Origin: Prosapia bicincta
Lineage: Eukaryota > Arthropoda > Insecta > Hemiptera > Cercopidae
Direction of reading: 5' to 3'
DNA: 64,000 bases
Assembly (NCBI GenBank): GCA_036971475.1
Contig: JBAIZL010000005.1
Location: 162,507,886 to 162,571,885 of the forward strand
Shown in pieces: positions 37,704 to 50,800 of this stretch (within the stretch, counting starts at the first letter, position 1; every line of letters starts with the position of its first letter). The notes beneath the pieces were generated by a model. It was not told the origin of the DNA. It searched no databases and saw only the letters and a program-made list of their open reading frames with translations. Both the position numbers and the translations under genes were made by a program.

Positions 37704-38020
37704 TGTTTAATGGAGATTTCGACGATAACCAGAGGGGGGAGGGGGAAACACATCTGTGAGAATTATTTCTAAGAATTGGAAAGTTGGCGCAGTGCCAAAG
37801 CAAGCTAGATTTCAATCACGAAGATGTTCAGTTCGAATCCTGCTGGACCCCACAAATTTTATAATTTAATTATTGAATAAATATTTGAAAAAACTGTAGC
37901 AACATCAATTGTAATCCACTACAGGTTTAAAAAAATGTATTAGAACTTGAATGGATGAACAAAAATGTATTTTTAATAACGATTGAATATTTGTACAAGA
38001 TATATTTATATCAGGAGAGC
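37704..38020 (+). mobile_element. Dispersed repeat with a tRNA-like internal segment, copy 1
   Basis: The segment 37776-37853 holds an A-box-like TTGGCGCAGTGCC (37784-37796) and a B-box-like GTTCGAATCC (37831-37840) at the spacing of a tRNA promoter. The T-stem does not pair well, so it is not a functional tRNA. Shared with copy 2 (44442-44690): a 5' GATTTCGACGA box, the A-box, the tail TATTTGAAAAAACTGTA and ATTTGTAC. This is the organisation of a tRNA-derived SINE. Confidence 0.55.
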
Positions 38021-38373
38021 GTGAGCTAATAGAAGGAATTTATTAAAGCAACAGTTCTTTAATTAAACTTTTCGTTTGATAAATAACTGTACACAAACAC
38101 AAACACAAACATTTGAACATTTTATTCTCATCAGAGCTTCAATGACTCATATCATCATTTAAACAATTCTCATAGTGAGACCAATAAATAATGACACGTG
38201 TAACTATAATTGCGTCACGTATAGTTGCAGTTATGCGAATTTAATAATCACTGTAGCTTACAAGTCAACTCAAATATTACGTGTAAGCTTCACATGCCTA
38301 AGGTAAGTACATTACTGTACGACCAAGGAATTATACACGAACGTCGAGCATCCTAAACAACTAGTATTTTTAA
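38021..38373. other. Non-coding sequence, possible weak motif relative
   Basis: No gene. On the minus strand CTGATGAG at about 38136 and GAAAAGTTTA at about 38060 could be a very decayed relative of the hammerhead-like motif, but no stem II can be drawn. Confidence 0.35.
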
Positions 38374-38393
38374 CAAGAATCTTACTCGGTATT

Positions 38394-38442
38394 TAGGCGA
38401 GTTAACTTTCAATGACTGGCCTTGCCATTATCTTCCGGCATA
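38394..38442 (-). ncRNA. Decayed hammerhead-like motif, left arm
   Basis: Minus strand: TATGC (38442-38438), core CGGAAGA (38437-38431), T, AATGGC hairpin, GAA, palindrome AGTTAACT (38407-38400), C, GCCTA. Core position 2 is G instead of T and stem I pairs only at its first 2 bp. Confidence 0.35.
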
Positions 38443-38769
38443 CTGAACAGGGTTGTTGTAGACTGCGAGCTGAGTGGATTTTCCGTTGACCTTGGTGTAC
38501 CGTTATGTTCTATTTTTAGATTCACTGCATTGTGCGAGTTTTTAAAGTTTGTTTTGGGGTTAATATTGTCTATTAGATTGAATAATTTATCGTTATTAAA
38601 TTTGAAAAAGGATTTCAAACGATAAATTATTCAATCTAATAGACAATATTAACCCCAAAACAAACTTTAAAAACTCGCACAGTGCAGTGAATCTAAAAAT
38701 AGAACATAACGGTACACCAAGGTCAACGGGAAATCCTCTCAGCTCGGAGTCTACAACAACCCTGTTCAG

Positions 38770-38818
38770 TATGCCCGAAGATAATGGCAAGGCCAGTCAT
38801 TGAAAGTTAACTAGCATA
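38770..38818 (+). ncRNA. Hammerhead-like motif with one core change, right arm
   Basis: Order: TATGC (38770-38774); core CCGAAGA (38775-38781), where the canonical T4 is C; extra T (38782); stem II AATGGC (38783-38788) against GCC and CATT (38792-38801) with an AGT bulge; GAA (38802-38804); self-complementary AGTTAACT (38805-38812); A (38813); GCATA (38814-38818), perfectly complementary to TATGC. The core change should inactivate it. Confidence 0.42.
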
Positions 38819-38857
38819 AATACCAAGTAAGATTCTTGTTTAAGTACATAAGTGAAA

Positions 38858-38860
<3 letters not shown>

Positions 38861-38917
<57 letters not shown>
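38861..38917. repeat. (TA)n microsatellite
   Basis: About 28 TA units, 22 bp right of a foldback. Confidence 0.97.
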
Positions 38918-38920
<3 letters not shown>

Positions 38921-39895
38921 CATGTTTAAAACGCTTGTGTTATGAATTACGACTACTAACTATCAGAGGTAAATATGCCTCCGACAGGTGTAGTGTAGTG
39001 AGGAACAAGTGATAAAATTCAGTGACGTCATTAATTGAATAGCAATCTAATAGTAGCCATAGTAGCATCGACTTTAACATTGAGCGGTTAGTGGCGACAC
39101 TACTTCTACTTTCGTCCCCGACATACATCCAGAACAAATGGTTTGCTTTAACCAAAACAAATGCACTCAAAACTAGAGGTATAAATAAGTTTCAAATTTT
39201 ACCAAAACAAGGTTTTGGAAAAATGTAGGTCTATATTTGTAACTGCGCATGAAAATGAAAATTGTATGTGATCAGGTTAGAGAGTTGTGTGTCCGGTTAC
39301 GCACGTTCGCGTGTGTGTTGTATTAATGGAGGAATCCGCGAACGACGCGTGAATGAAACGTCGTAACCTTTACAAGTATTTGGCAGGCTGTCAATATGGC
39401 CGATGCCGAAAATGGCGGACAGACGTCTTTCTACAAAAATCTATTGGTATCTTCACAACCTTTGAAATCACAGAGGAACCGTTCGTTTTGTTTGAGAAGG
39501 AAACTGGATAAATCTGAATAACTAAACAAATAATCTAAATAAATTAATGTTGCTGAATGCGGGTGCTCACAATGCTACAGAGATCCCTAGCACCAGTGCC
39601 TCTATAATTAAATCTAACTTGTCAAGAGTATGCATACAACTAACAAGGCGCTGAGTTCGTTGGTTACATTGCGAGAATAGGAGACGTAATATAAGGATAG
39701 ATTATGAGGTACAGTACTGTATGTTGAAAGGAAAATGGAAAGAAAGCGATTATAGCTGCGTATTGTAATTTCAAATATAGCGGGTTACATATTCCAATCT
39801 TTAAAAGCGCACTCTGATAATGTGGTACAAATTGTACTGTAGCGATAAAAATTAACAAATTGTGTCTGAAACACATGACCTCAGTCAGAAAGAGA
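38918..39895. other. Non-coding sequence, no gene recognised
   Basis: Moderately complex sequence around 38930-39480 with short frames lacking known domains. Confidence 0.45.
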
Positions 39896-40112
39896 AAAAT
39901 AGATAAATAGATAGATAGATAGATAGATAGATAGGTAGATAGATAAATAAATAGAAATATAGATGGGTATATAGATACAAAAATAGAAAGATAGATAGGT
40001 AAATAAATGGAAAGATAGACAGGTAGATAGATAAATAAATACAAAGATAGATAGGTAGATAGATAAATAGACAGATAGGTAGACAGATAAATAGATAAAT
40101 AGAGAGAGGGGT
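39896..40112. repeat. (GATA)n / GATAAATA microsatellite
   Basis: Imperfect tetranucleotide array of TAGA units with AAAT and GGTAGA variants. The YLSIYLS frames come from this array. Confidence 0.95.
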
Positions 40113-42359
40113 AGAGACAGACAGAAACAGAACAGACTGAAATATGTATACAAAACCATTTCATATAAATTCAATTTAAACCAAAGATAAGTTAAGCCTT
40201 TCTGTTTCCTGGTATGTTTTTTTTTAAAAAACCCTATGACTAGATTTAATTTGGTAGTAGCATAAAGTCTAATATTAAGTGAACCAGGAAAAAAAGGAGA
40301 TACTGTAGTAACAATATACCTAAACCAGGTTAATTATTTAGTTTTCAGGTTTATCAATAAATTGTATGAAGTAGGATTCACAAGTAGCCTATATATTTTA
40401 TTAAAACTACGTGTAATATTGTTAAACATCGAATTACAATATAGATTGATAGTTTTCCATTGTGATCAAACCATAAGAGAACATCATATCATTATAGACT
40501 CTAAAAGTTTTAAAGTTTAACACCACATCCACCTTTTTAGAAGAGCCTGGTTTAGTATGGAAGTTTAATAGGCTAACTACTGACACATGGCAAACCACTA
40601 GTATTATAAACGTTATCCTTTCTTAATATAAAATGGCGTACGGCCAAACAGGTCCAAAACTAATTCTATTGTTGCTGAACAGCAAAACTCAGCCTTTTAA
40701 CAGTTGCTTTGATCATTTAAGTAAAACACTATTTTAACTTATAAATTTAAAATTCCAATGTACACAGTATTAAAGTAATGTAAACGCTACGTTTATAAAC
40801 TGTAACTGTTTAGAAAACGTGTTTACTACAACTTTATTGTTTAATCTTTAATCTACAAACACTCTTAAACTAAAAAAGACAACACCTATAAAATTATTAC
40901 TCTTAGTATCCCATAAAGGTTTCAGTTTTGCCACTCCCGATCGCGGCCATAGTGATATACTACCAACATTCGAGGGCTCAAGGGAATTCGTGACATATTT
41001 TATATAACATCAAAAAGAATACACGCTTCAATGCACAATATTTTAGTATTTTTCAGCCAAAAGTAAATTCTCATTTCTTACTTCGTTTCTTCTTTCCTTC
41101 TCTCCATATTTTGTACTCTTTTACTTTGTTCTCTAATCCTTTCTTAAATATCTTTTCCAGCTCCTCCTCACTTTCTTTACTTATTTTTAATTTTCATTCT
41201 CTCTTTTTAACTTTTTTCTTTCCTTTCCCTCTCTATCTGTTCCCGTTATCTTTGTCCTTACTTTCTCGCTTTCTTCCTCAGTCTTTCATTCCTCCGATAT
41301 TTCCTTGATATTGAAATCGATAGCTCTTTTTGTTCGCTACGTAGTTTGTTTATGTATGTTTTCAGTTCAGTTCGTGTAAGAAGTCATGTTTATTATAACG
41401 GTTGATTCCCTATAATCATACGCAGCTTAGCGCTCGAAATACTTTCTCAATACCATAAAAATAGAACAATCCAATATACGATGTTTAATACAAAGATAAT
41501 ATATAACTTATAAAGATATAGTAAGAGAGAACGAAAGAAATAACATATGATGAGTGCTCAACTAATCGATAATAAAGTAGTTAATTAGTATAACATTTTG
41601 ATGTTAAGCATTTAATCCAAATTCCGTCATAGGACTTATGAATTGACGTCGCAATAGAATTAAAAAAACAGACACTATGGGTAAATTTTTAATTTTGCTC
41701 TTTTTTACAGATAAACAAAGTGTTAGTAACTCTGACATGTTTTTGATAGATGAACAATTTGAACTGAAGATCCTAAGGCTAACAAAAAATAAACTTCCAT
41801 CCTGTATTTTACGACAGTAATAGTCTTATATAAACATATTCATTGTTTAAATAACAATTAACAACTGAGTTATTTTATATAAATCGGTAACATCTCTAGG
41901 GATAGGTCTACTGTATAGACTATCTAAGCCGGCGTCATAAACATAAATATCTGCAAGGGGCTCAAGGCCAGACAAAAGCGTACCACCTAATGAGGGTATT
42001 GAAAAGCAGAAACGAGACAAGAAACCAATTGCCGTATCTTATCTCTGAATGTAGCACGTATTCATGAGTACATTCTTAAAGTTTAAATTCATCCGCGTAG
42101 TTCACCTGCCGGCAACCATTACAGTTTGTCCCTGTTTGCTACACATTTGAGACATTGCAATAATTCACAATTACGTTGTAAAAGGAGAACAATGAGTTGG
42201 AAGAAACGGCGCCAATCAACTCATATTCACGTAACAAACGTCTGTAATAACAGAATGTATTAAGCGCATTTTATAGGGAAAGAGAATCGAAGAAAGTGCC
42301 CGAGAGGGGGAAAGGAAAAATATCAAAATGGAGTTGGTCTAAATAGCTCTAGTCCATCC
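40113..42359. other. Non-coding sequence including a pyrimidine-rich tract
   Basis: No gene. A TC-rich, T-dominated strand occupies 41080-41310; the serine/leucine/phenylalanine frame there is a composition artefact. Confidence 0.45.
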
Positions 42360-42620
42360 GTTCTATCTTCCCTCTCTCTTCCTTCCTCTTTTTACCTATC
42401 TAAACTATCCGCCTTTTTCGCTTTTTGTTTGTCATTATGTCTGTCTACTTGACTTTCTGTCTGTCTGTACCTCCCTCCCTCTCTCTCTCTCTCTCTCTCT
42501 TTATCTCTCTCTCTCCCTCTCTCTTACTCCATCTCTCTCTCTCTCCTTCTTTCTCTCTTCCCCTTTTACTCTCTCTCACACACACAAGCGCACGCGAACG
42601 CACAAAAAGAAAGAAAGAGA
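42360..42620. repeat. (CT)n-rich low-complexity tract
   Basis: CT runs (42477-42575) flanked by TTCC-rich sequence and followed by a short CACACA and an AGAAAGAAAGAGAG segment. Confidence 0.92.
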
Positions 42621-44441
42621 GGGAGAGGGGGTAACCCCTTTTCATATAATTCATGTTTGGTGACAGTTACATTTAATAATGGTTTGAAAATTCACAAAAA
42701 CCGAAAAACACAAAAATTCTATTTTGATTTTCGTCTAATTACCAATAGTTATTTATTTCGTTAATTGAAAAGCTCTTTTTAGTTTTTAAACTATTGCATT
42801 TTTAAACCTTAAGGCTCTAGAGCCAGAATTATTGTAATCTCGAAGAAGCTAATCGTGGAATAGGTGTCGGAGATAACAAGGGACCATTTGTGAAGAGAGA
42901 CCACACTTTTGGACCGGCTTTAGATGTGACGCCCAGACGCCTCGCCTGGTTAACTTGGCAGTTTATTGTGCGGCAGTTAGATCATCGCATCACATATATT
43001 GACAATACAATAAACTGGCGCCCACTTAATTCCCGCACGATGATATTTTAAGCCCTTTGTGGCCGCACATCAAAGCCAGTCTGGGCGTACACTAGTCAAT
43101 AAACCGGAATGTGGCCAAATGTTGTGACAACGTTTAAAGTGAATGATGTTTATGGATTTGGCTTCTCTAAACTGTGTAGCCGAGTGGTAGTTACAACCCT
43201 TCCTCGTCACGGCATATGATTCTGTCTCACTAACAGCCTTGTCAAACGTGAATAATCGACGCGTCTGACCAGGAATTGTCAACCGATAGGGGAGATGGTT
43301 TTTGAAAAGTAATACTGAAAAGATAATGCATTCAGGCAGACATCAATGAAAATTTACTCTGTTTCCTGAAAAAAAACCTTTATCTAAATTAGAAAGCAAA
43401 AAACTAGATTTCGCTAAGACTATTTTTACAGAATATCTTCCCATTTTAGTGATTGTTTTGTGGTATTAAATCGATTAGGTTACGTTCATGTCTATTAACA
43501 CTGATAGTAATGCATCAACCTGAATCACGATCTACCAAAATGAGTAGGTCCATTATAGCTCACGAAGGAAAGGAATGTATTCAGAAAATAAGTAGAATTT
43601 ATATTCCATAAAATCTTCTGGTCTGGAATATAGTGGAAAACCACGGCATCCGTGGATCGCGCCTATGATGCGACTCACTCTCTATCCGTGCCATTAATAG
43701 TGACTATATTTCTTGAAAAAGGTTGATAAGGGAAGATTCGATTAAAAGAAGGGGAAGGGATTTAGGTCTAGTGAAAGAATTTATATATCTGAAACCTTGA
43801 TCAGGAGAAATGTTTTATACGTCTGTGATATTCACTTACGCGAAGAGGGGTGTCGTTTTATTGGGGATGAAGAGATATGTCTACCACCCTTTTGCGAAAA
43901 AAGAAGAGCAGATAGAATTAGGTAGGGATAGGAAAAGAACATAATGATTTTTTGATACTAGTAACATGGAAAAATTAGCTCAGGCAGGTTCGCTTACCTC
44001 ATTGAGTCTTTTTTTAACGATACTAAAAAGAGGTGTCTTTTGAAAAAAAACCCTTGAAATTTAAAAAAAATTAATTTTTAATTTAGTTCCTCTTTCATTT
44101 TATAGTTACAATTAATATGAATATGTATATACATATATTAGAATAACAATATCAAGTGGCAAAGTAGAAAGCGAATTTCCTTGCAATTTTCCATTTTCCT
44201 TTCTATGGGTGGTAATGCACTATTATTAATTTTTGTTTGTTATTATTTATACGCTTTTTTTTCTCGTCGCTTGCATTGTTTTGTAGTTTCTTTTCGTTTT
44301 CCTTTGGCATTGTCGGTTTGTGAAGGAAGGTTCGATACCGTTAATCCAGTTTATTTGTTTATTTTATTCTTTTCAGTCATTTTTTACTCTAGAACATTAT
44401 TTGTGATATTTTGTGGTAGCCATGGCAAAAATTGAAGGTTG
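42621..44441. other. Non-coding sequence with a complex island
   Basis: The stretch 42840-43290 is less AT-rich and contains related GGCAGTTTATTGTG and ACAATAAACTGGCG boxes (about 42957 and 43006), an imperfect inverted pair. It is a candidate conserved element. Frames at 43070-43282 and 44181-44435 have no known domain. Confidence 0.4.
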
Positions 44442-44688
44442 TACAATGAATTTTTCGACGACAACAAGATGGGGGCAAAAAATAATGCGGTATACACCTT
44501 CGAGAAATACATTTCTAGCTATGGGAAAATTGGCTCAGTGCCTAAGCGCTAATCCGATCTTAGATCCTCAAATTTTTATAGTTAGTTTAATTGTTGATTA
44601 AGTATTTGAAAAAACTGTATTTGAAATTAATTGAATAAATAAAAAAAATTTATTTACGGTTGCATATTTGTACGATATATATAAATGT

Positions 44689-44690
<2 letters not shown>
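44442..44690 (+). mobile_element. Dispersed repeat with a tRNA-like segment, copy 2
   Basis: Diverged relative of 37704-38020. It keeps TTTTTCGACGACAACA, the A-box-like TTGGCTCAGTGCC (44528-44540), AGATCCTCAAATTTT and TATTTGAAAAAACTGTA. The B-box is degraded. Confidence 0.5.
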
Positions 44691-44742
<52 letters not shown>

Positions 44743-44752
44743 GTATATATAT

Positions 44753-44803
<51 letters not shown>
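44684..44803. repeat. (TA)n with AAATGTATA interruptions
   Basis: Two long TA tracts joined by an AAATG/AAA interruption. Confidence 0.95.
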
Positions 44804-44807
<4 letters not shown>

Positions 44808-46360
44808 GGGGAAAATGGTACCTGGTTCTGTAATATGAAAACTCATACTAGAATGAGCAGAATTCATGTTCTCACATCATTTTTCCTACAAAGAGTTGTA
44901 ACGGGTAAACACCACTTCAATACCGATAGAGTTGGTCCTACAGAAACGCGACCCTGCAGACGTGATGATATACTAACCCACTTTTCTTATGCCGCCCAAA
45001 AAATCATTATGTACTTACCTTAGTCGTATCTAATACCATCTACTCATCCTTTTCCTTTTTACAAGAAAGTGTAAAGGGTAGTTACCTCAATATAACCTCG
45101 ATAATAGGTAAACTATTTCTGGTAACGACCCTGTGCTGCAGAGATTCCCCCATTTGCCTCTTCCAGAAGGTTTTATTTTCCTACCTCTATTCATAATCCT
45201 TTCGTGTTCTCCATAGGCGACAATAGTAACACTGACTGAGCGCCTTAAAGCAACACTAAAAACAATAATAGCACCGCAGTTTCCTTTTGTTTTACATTTG
45301 TCTATTGGATGTAAATACTTTTGTTTAATTCAGGACAAACATACAAGGTCGTCATATTTCCAGCAGGCATTTGGCATGAATTGAAAAATGTAAGGTAAGT
45401 GATTTGCATACCCCAAGCGATCGCCAACAAGCGATCGGACTCACCACACTGACCCATAAATCTCAGAGCGCATGCGTGCTTGGAAACAATGACTTGCGCG
45501 CTATTAAACTGGCCAAGGAAATTGTGTAACTTTTTATCTTGTTTGTTTCTTCAAAACAAATGCCAATTGACTTCAAATATGGTGAGATGTTCGTCGGATG
45601 TAAAGTTGTGGTCAGGGTAACATAGTAGTTATAGTACACCACAATGTGATCAGGTCTCTTGAGTGTGAAATGAGAAAGCTAACAAATTGAAAACGTATGT
45701 ACTATAATTACATTTAACCGATAAATGAGCTAAATTACTGTAGATATTTCACTGTTTTATTTAGGTATGGAATTTTAAAACTTGTATGTGTGTGTGTGTG
45801 TGTGTGTAAAATATACATATAAATTTAAAAATTCTAAACCTATATGAAACAGTGAAGTATTTAATTTAGCTCATTACCGGGTGATACATCACTTTACTCC
45901 TGTAGGAAGGACTAAACCACTACATTCAAGGTATACAATAAGCTCCATTTCTCCCTTTACCAGGGTGCATTGCGTCTTTTCGCTAGTCTTATTTATTTCC
46001 ACCTACTCTTATTTACCCTTCTTCCTTTAAAGACGTAGTTCCCATAGCACGAAAATGGCAATTACCTGTTTATGTCCCCGACAGAGAGTAGGTCTATTTC
46101 AGACACACTGTTTCCGAAAATATGATGTCATATTTTTATATGCTTTTTGCAATGAGGTTTTACATATTTATTTATCTTTATGCAGCCGGTACACGGGATT
46201 CTAAATCTCCCTTGAATCCTGTATCAGGGATAGTGATCTCCATATTAATCCTACGTACATTCACAATCCTTTTCTACCATCTATCAAATCGGGATGAAAC
46301 TAAAAATAAATAAATACAATATCCCATCAAGACTTGCTGCTGTTCATGACGAGCTGGTTG
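44804..46360. other. Non-coding sequence, no gene recognised
   Basis: A short (GT)n at 45786-45807 is the only clear repeat. Several short frames (44835-45023, 46122-46313) have no known domain. Confidence 0.45.
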
Positions 46361-46541
46361 TAAATTACAAATTACACTTTTGCTATTACTTGCGACCAGA
46401 CATTTGTTAACTAAAAGTCCTGGGGAGGCTGAAGAAGTCGTAAGACGAAAACGTTTCCTCCAAGTGTAAGTTAACAATTAATAACTTTTAGTTAACAAAT
46501 ATCTGGTCGCAAGTAATAGCAAAAGTGTAATTTGTAATTAA
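46361..46541. mobile_element. Foldback element around one hammerhead-like motif
   Basis: Arms 46361-46415 and 46485-46541 pair as TTACAAATTACACTTTTGC and its complement, continuing through GCGACCAGA and GTTAACTAAAAG. The ~70-nt loop between them holds the motif. Confidence 0.8.
46424..46461 (+). ncRNA. Hammerhead-ribozyme-like motif
   Basis: Order: GGAGG (46424-46428); core CTGAAGA (46429-46435); extra A (46436); stem II GTC, loop GTAA, GAC (46437-46446); GAA (46447-46449); self-complementary AACGTT (46450-46455); T (46456); CCTCC (46457-46461), perfectly complementary to GGAGG. GTAA is a GNRA-type tetraloop. Stem II has only 3 bp. Confidence 0.52.
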
Positions 46542-47629
46542 CTTGAATATATGAATATTTTATTGGAGTTATGCAATAACTCCCAGAGAGTTGTGACTTC
46601 TCCCTCCCTCTCTCAGACACACTTACAGTCACATAAAAATGCACGGACACACCATTGTTGTTACCAGCAGGCTATACTGTTTACCTATCTTTAGACACAT
46701 GTTCCGGGTTAAAGCACTACAGTATTTATATCTTATTTTTTCTATTGTATCGCTGATAATCAAGCTACTAGGTCACAGAACGCAAAACTTTGGACGGATT
46801 ACGTTAATTATGTAACCATAGAAACGGTTTTGTAGCAGAATAAACTAGGCCAGATTAGGAGATTGTAAAAAAACGGCAAAGAGGTTAGAGTTGAAGTGCG
46901 TAGTTCGTTATATCCAACATAACCTACGCTAGCCGACTCGGGTTGATACGGTTTTTGGTATTTATGAAATCACTTAATAAATTTGGGATAGGAATAAAAA
47001 AAAGTTTTATTAATTATTTTTTAATCTTAGTCCAGATATTTGCTAGGTCTTCATTTGGTTATATTATATCGTTATGGATTTACCTTACGATTTCTGCTTT
47101 GCCAAGATGGCTTTAATTTCCTCCGTAAACTCTGTCCTTTAATGTTGTCTTTCTTCTACTTGGTATTTTAATAAAAACCTATAAAAGATGTTGTTAACAA
47201 CCTAACACATTATCTAATGAACATTTTTTGCCCGTTTTGAATTCAGAATGGACAACCTGATAAAGGTTTACTCACGAATAAATCGTCCTTTGCACTGGCA
47301 GATTATTAAATTTAACCGGCAATAGTTTTCGCCATTAAAGTAAATATCGAACATAAATATAAAGTAATCAGTAACATTTTAAAAGAAATCTAAAATCTGA
47401 AGCTTTTTCATATTTTCAGTGAATTATCCAATTGAAAAAATCCGTATAATACGTTCGATTATTGTTTATAACTACTCAATGTTTTCATTTTAAAATTATA
47501 TGCATAAATACACCCCAAGGGTGCGATCAGCACAAGAGTGTAGAGATGAATGTCTCCAGGTGGATGTGGCGGTCGATGTCGACAACACAGATTGAGGAGG
47601 TCACCTGAGCTGCTGTTGTGCTTATTATT
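46542..47629. other. Non-coding sequence, no gene recognised
   Basis: AT-rich with no coding signature or repeat family. Confidence 0.5.
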
Positions 47630-47867
<238 letters not shown>

Positions 47868-50800
47868 TATAAGGGAGTCACTCCTGTAATAATTTCCTTC
47901 CCTTCTCTCGCAGAATAATTTAACCGATATCGTATCGACAAGCGATAGCTTGACGTGTCTGAATCATTGTCAATAACATTTGGTACATCCACTCAAATAT
48001 AAATATAAACAAACAAGACATTAAACCTATCACACAAGCAGAAAACGATTAATTGCGTAGCCTAGTAAATAGCAAGACCCACAAAAAATTCATTCTTATA
48101 TGAGGATGACACCTAAGACATTCACTATTCCGCTTGAAAATATTGCACATACTAAATACTAAAATAGTGCAAATACTAAATTTATCCTTGCACCGTGTGA
48201 TGTGGCGTGGAAGGGGCTGAACGACCTAGGCTCCTAGTAAACATCCATATAAATTCAAATCAGTTGGTTTTCAAGAAAGCATCAATGTAAGCATTTTGCA
48301 AAGCATCACGATGTACCTCCACCCTCGAACTACCCGTTGTGTTCACCTCCGTATGTTACAGTGTATTTGATTTACATGATTATCGACATCGACGCGACCC
48401 ACTTACCTACCTCTACCCACTTGTGCTGTTCGCACCCTTAAACTGTCACTAGTTTCGCCTGTGATTTAGTAATATAATATTTTTTACATCTAGAATAACT
48501 ACATTTGAGCCTAATAAGTCACTGCCTCAAAACGTTAGTGACATTGCTTCAAGTACGTTTAACAGAGAATGGAAAAAGGCTATTGCACTAACCATCCAGC
48601 ATGTTTCCGTTGCGATAGTAACGGTTATCTCTTCTCCTTCTTTGCCACAGTAGCTTAAGGTTCTGTTTGGGCTAGCCCCTTTCGTTTATCTCCAGGGAAA
48701 TGTATTAGTGATATACAAGTTGGCTTACAATTTATAAAGAAGAAGTACTACTTCAGTACAAATTTTAAGTTTTCAGGGAGAGGAATTCGAAATATTGTTT
48801 TTCATATGTAACGTTTCACATCTTGAAAATTTGAAGCTGACATTTTAAAAAAGTATATTTTGGCCAGTTTTTTAAAAGTTATTAAAATGTTTAGCTTAAA
48901 ACACAATAACCAATTTTTTGTAGTATATATTGTGCCCAAACATACTATAAAAATTTGATCGAACAATCATTTCGTTAAAACGTTTGGTTATACGCAACAT
49001 TAATATTATTCTGAATTAAAACTAGAAATATTGATTTATCTAAAAATAGAATTTTAACACTATTATTAACTCAATACTTGCCTACGCCACGAAGAAGGCG
49101 TTTTCAACCGTTGTGACCCACAGAACTTGTCATTTTATAAAAATCCGGAAACCGCAGACACATGACTGGCCTATTTAAATATACAGTCACTAACCTAAAG
49201 ACACAATAGACACAGGCTGATTGCCGCCCATTGATTATGCAGATGTGCCAAAGTGCAGCGCCCACACGCACACACGCGCGCACTGTTCACCTTCACCAAA
49301 ACTTAATTATTCTATTTCGAGACTGGGTATTGTTGTTCGTAGACATACTCCTTCCGAAGCCATACACAAATAGCCGTCGTCAAAGTGAGTGTGATATGTA
49401 TATCATAGACTCTTCGGCGTCACAACCATGAACTGCACGACCTATTGCTTTACTACGAACGTTTTGTTTTATCATGTTTCCAGGGATATTCAATAATTAA
49501 AGTAACAAACTGACGAAGAAAGGGTTTAGTACTTTCATGAGCTTAGGTTGGCATCACTGCGATCACCAGAGAACAGTTAGCAGGTACAGTTAGCCCCGTT
49601 GTCCAAGGTAATGTGAACTTTGGATACCTTAGTACCATGGACAATCGATCACACGAATAACATGAACTCTGTCAAAAATAGAGGGGGAAATGAGTGGTGC
49701 TCGATAGGATGAATGAAACCGTGTTACAAATTACTGAAACGACACCAAATGTTTTATCAAATGAAAAAATGACGAACGAGTAATAGTGAAATAAAAATAA
49801 AAATGATAACAAACATACGTAAATTGAAATGGTATTTTTACATCTTGTTTTAAGAGCATGTTAACGTACCGCTTCAAATCGTGTAATTTATTTTGTTGCT
49901 TCTGTTAAACAGGAATTTGTTGAGTAGGGGCTCGGATAATCGATACTTTATTTTATCATCTATTAATATACAATTTGAGGGAAAGCGGCTAAGACAATAA
50001 GAGAAAGACGTTTTTGCCTCAGGTACACAAAATGGTTCATCATTGGGACGAGCATTAGGACTAATATTGCAGTTGTAATGATAAAAAGCAATAAAAATAT
50101 TACATTGTTTCTACAAAGCATAGTTCATCTTCTACATCATATGGTCTCTTAAATTAGAGCTACTGAAATTTTCAATATATTTTGTTAAAGTAGAGGAAAA
50201 TATTAAAAAAGAACGATAACGGTAAAGGAATAACGCAAGGAATTTTTTAATTATTAAGGAAGTGTTCCTTTCAACCTTCGGATTTTCTAATCTGTTTTTG
50301 ACCTAATTTTTCGGAAAAACGTCATTTACAGAGCAATAATAAATGGTACAGAAACGTAGAAATATAATAGAACTGTTCATGAGCAACTGTTTAGAAGAAA
50401 CTGTCTCCTGAAAGATAGGTAGGAAGGAAAGGTGAACCGTAAAGGCTTCTGGCCGATGAAGAAATCTGACTATAGACTACAGTAACATTATGATGAATAG
50501 ATAAATTTAAATATGAAGTAAAGAACTTTTACTTAGGGAAGTAGGGCCTATAAGTGCATGTGAGCCGTTCAAATGTTTGTAAAAATATGTTTTTTAAAAT
50601 TTTTGCTTGTGCCTTATTCCACCCACACTTGGGCAATCGTTTTGTCTATCATATTCATACTAAACGCCAATCGAAATAACTGTATCGACGATTAGTTGAA
50701 CCCCTTTAGCAAATTTTTCAACCAAGAAATTTCACTCTTACTCAAAAATTCGGTGACCTTTTCAAAATAGTCTTCTTTGGTTGATTGATTAAAGCGATCT

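Larger units (their letters stand above)
38374..38838. mobile_element. Foldback element with ~225-bp near-identical arms
   Basis: Arms 38374-38600 and 38612-38838, over 90% identical by eye, centre about 38606. Ends read CAAGAATCTTACT and its complement. Each arm holds a hammerhead-like motif with a one-base change in the core. Read outward, both arms give the same ~60-residue frame ending PEDNGKASH and a stop; no known domain. A (TA)n tract follows at 38861. Confidence 0.85.

Noticed and set aside
37780..37853. A functional tRNA gene
   Set aside because: A- and B-box-like segments exist, but the T-stem and acceptor stem do not pair.
38040..38150. CTGATGAG ... CGAAAAGTTTA on the minus strand as a further motif copy
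   Set aside because: About 70 nt separate the two parts and no stem II pairing can be drawn.
38409..38790. Matching 64-69 residue frames on both strands
   Set aside because: Again the arms of a palindrome; no known protein family.
39664..40174. A 166-codon YLSIYLS frame resembling a membrane protein
   Set aside because: It is a GATA tetranucleotide repeat read in frame.
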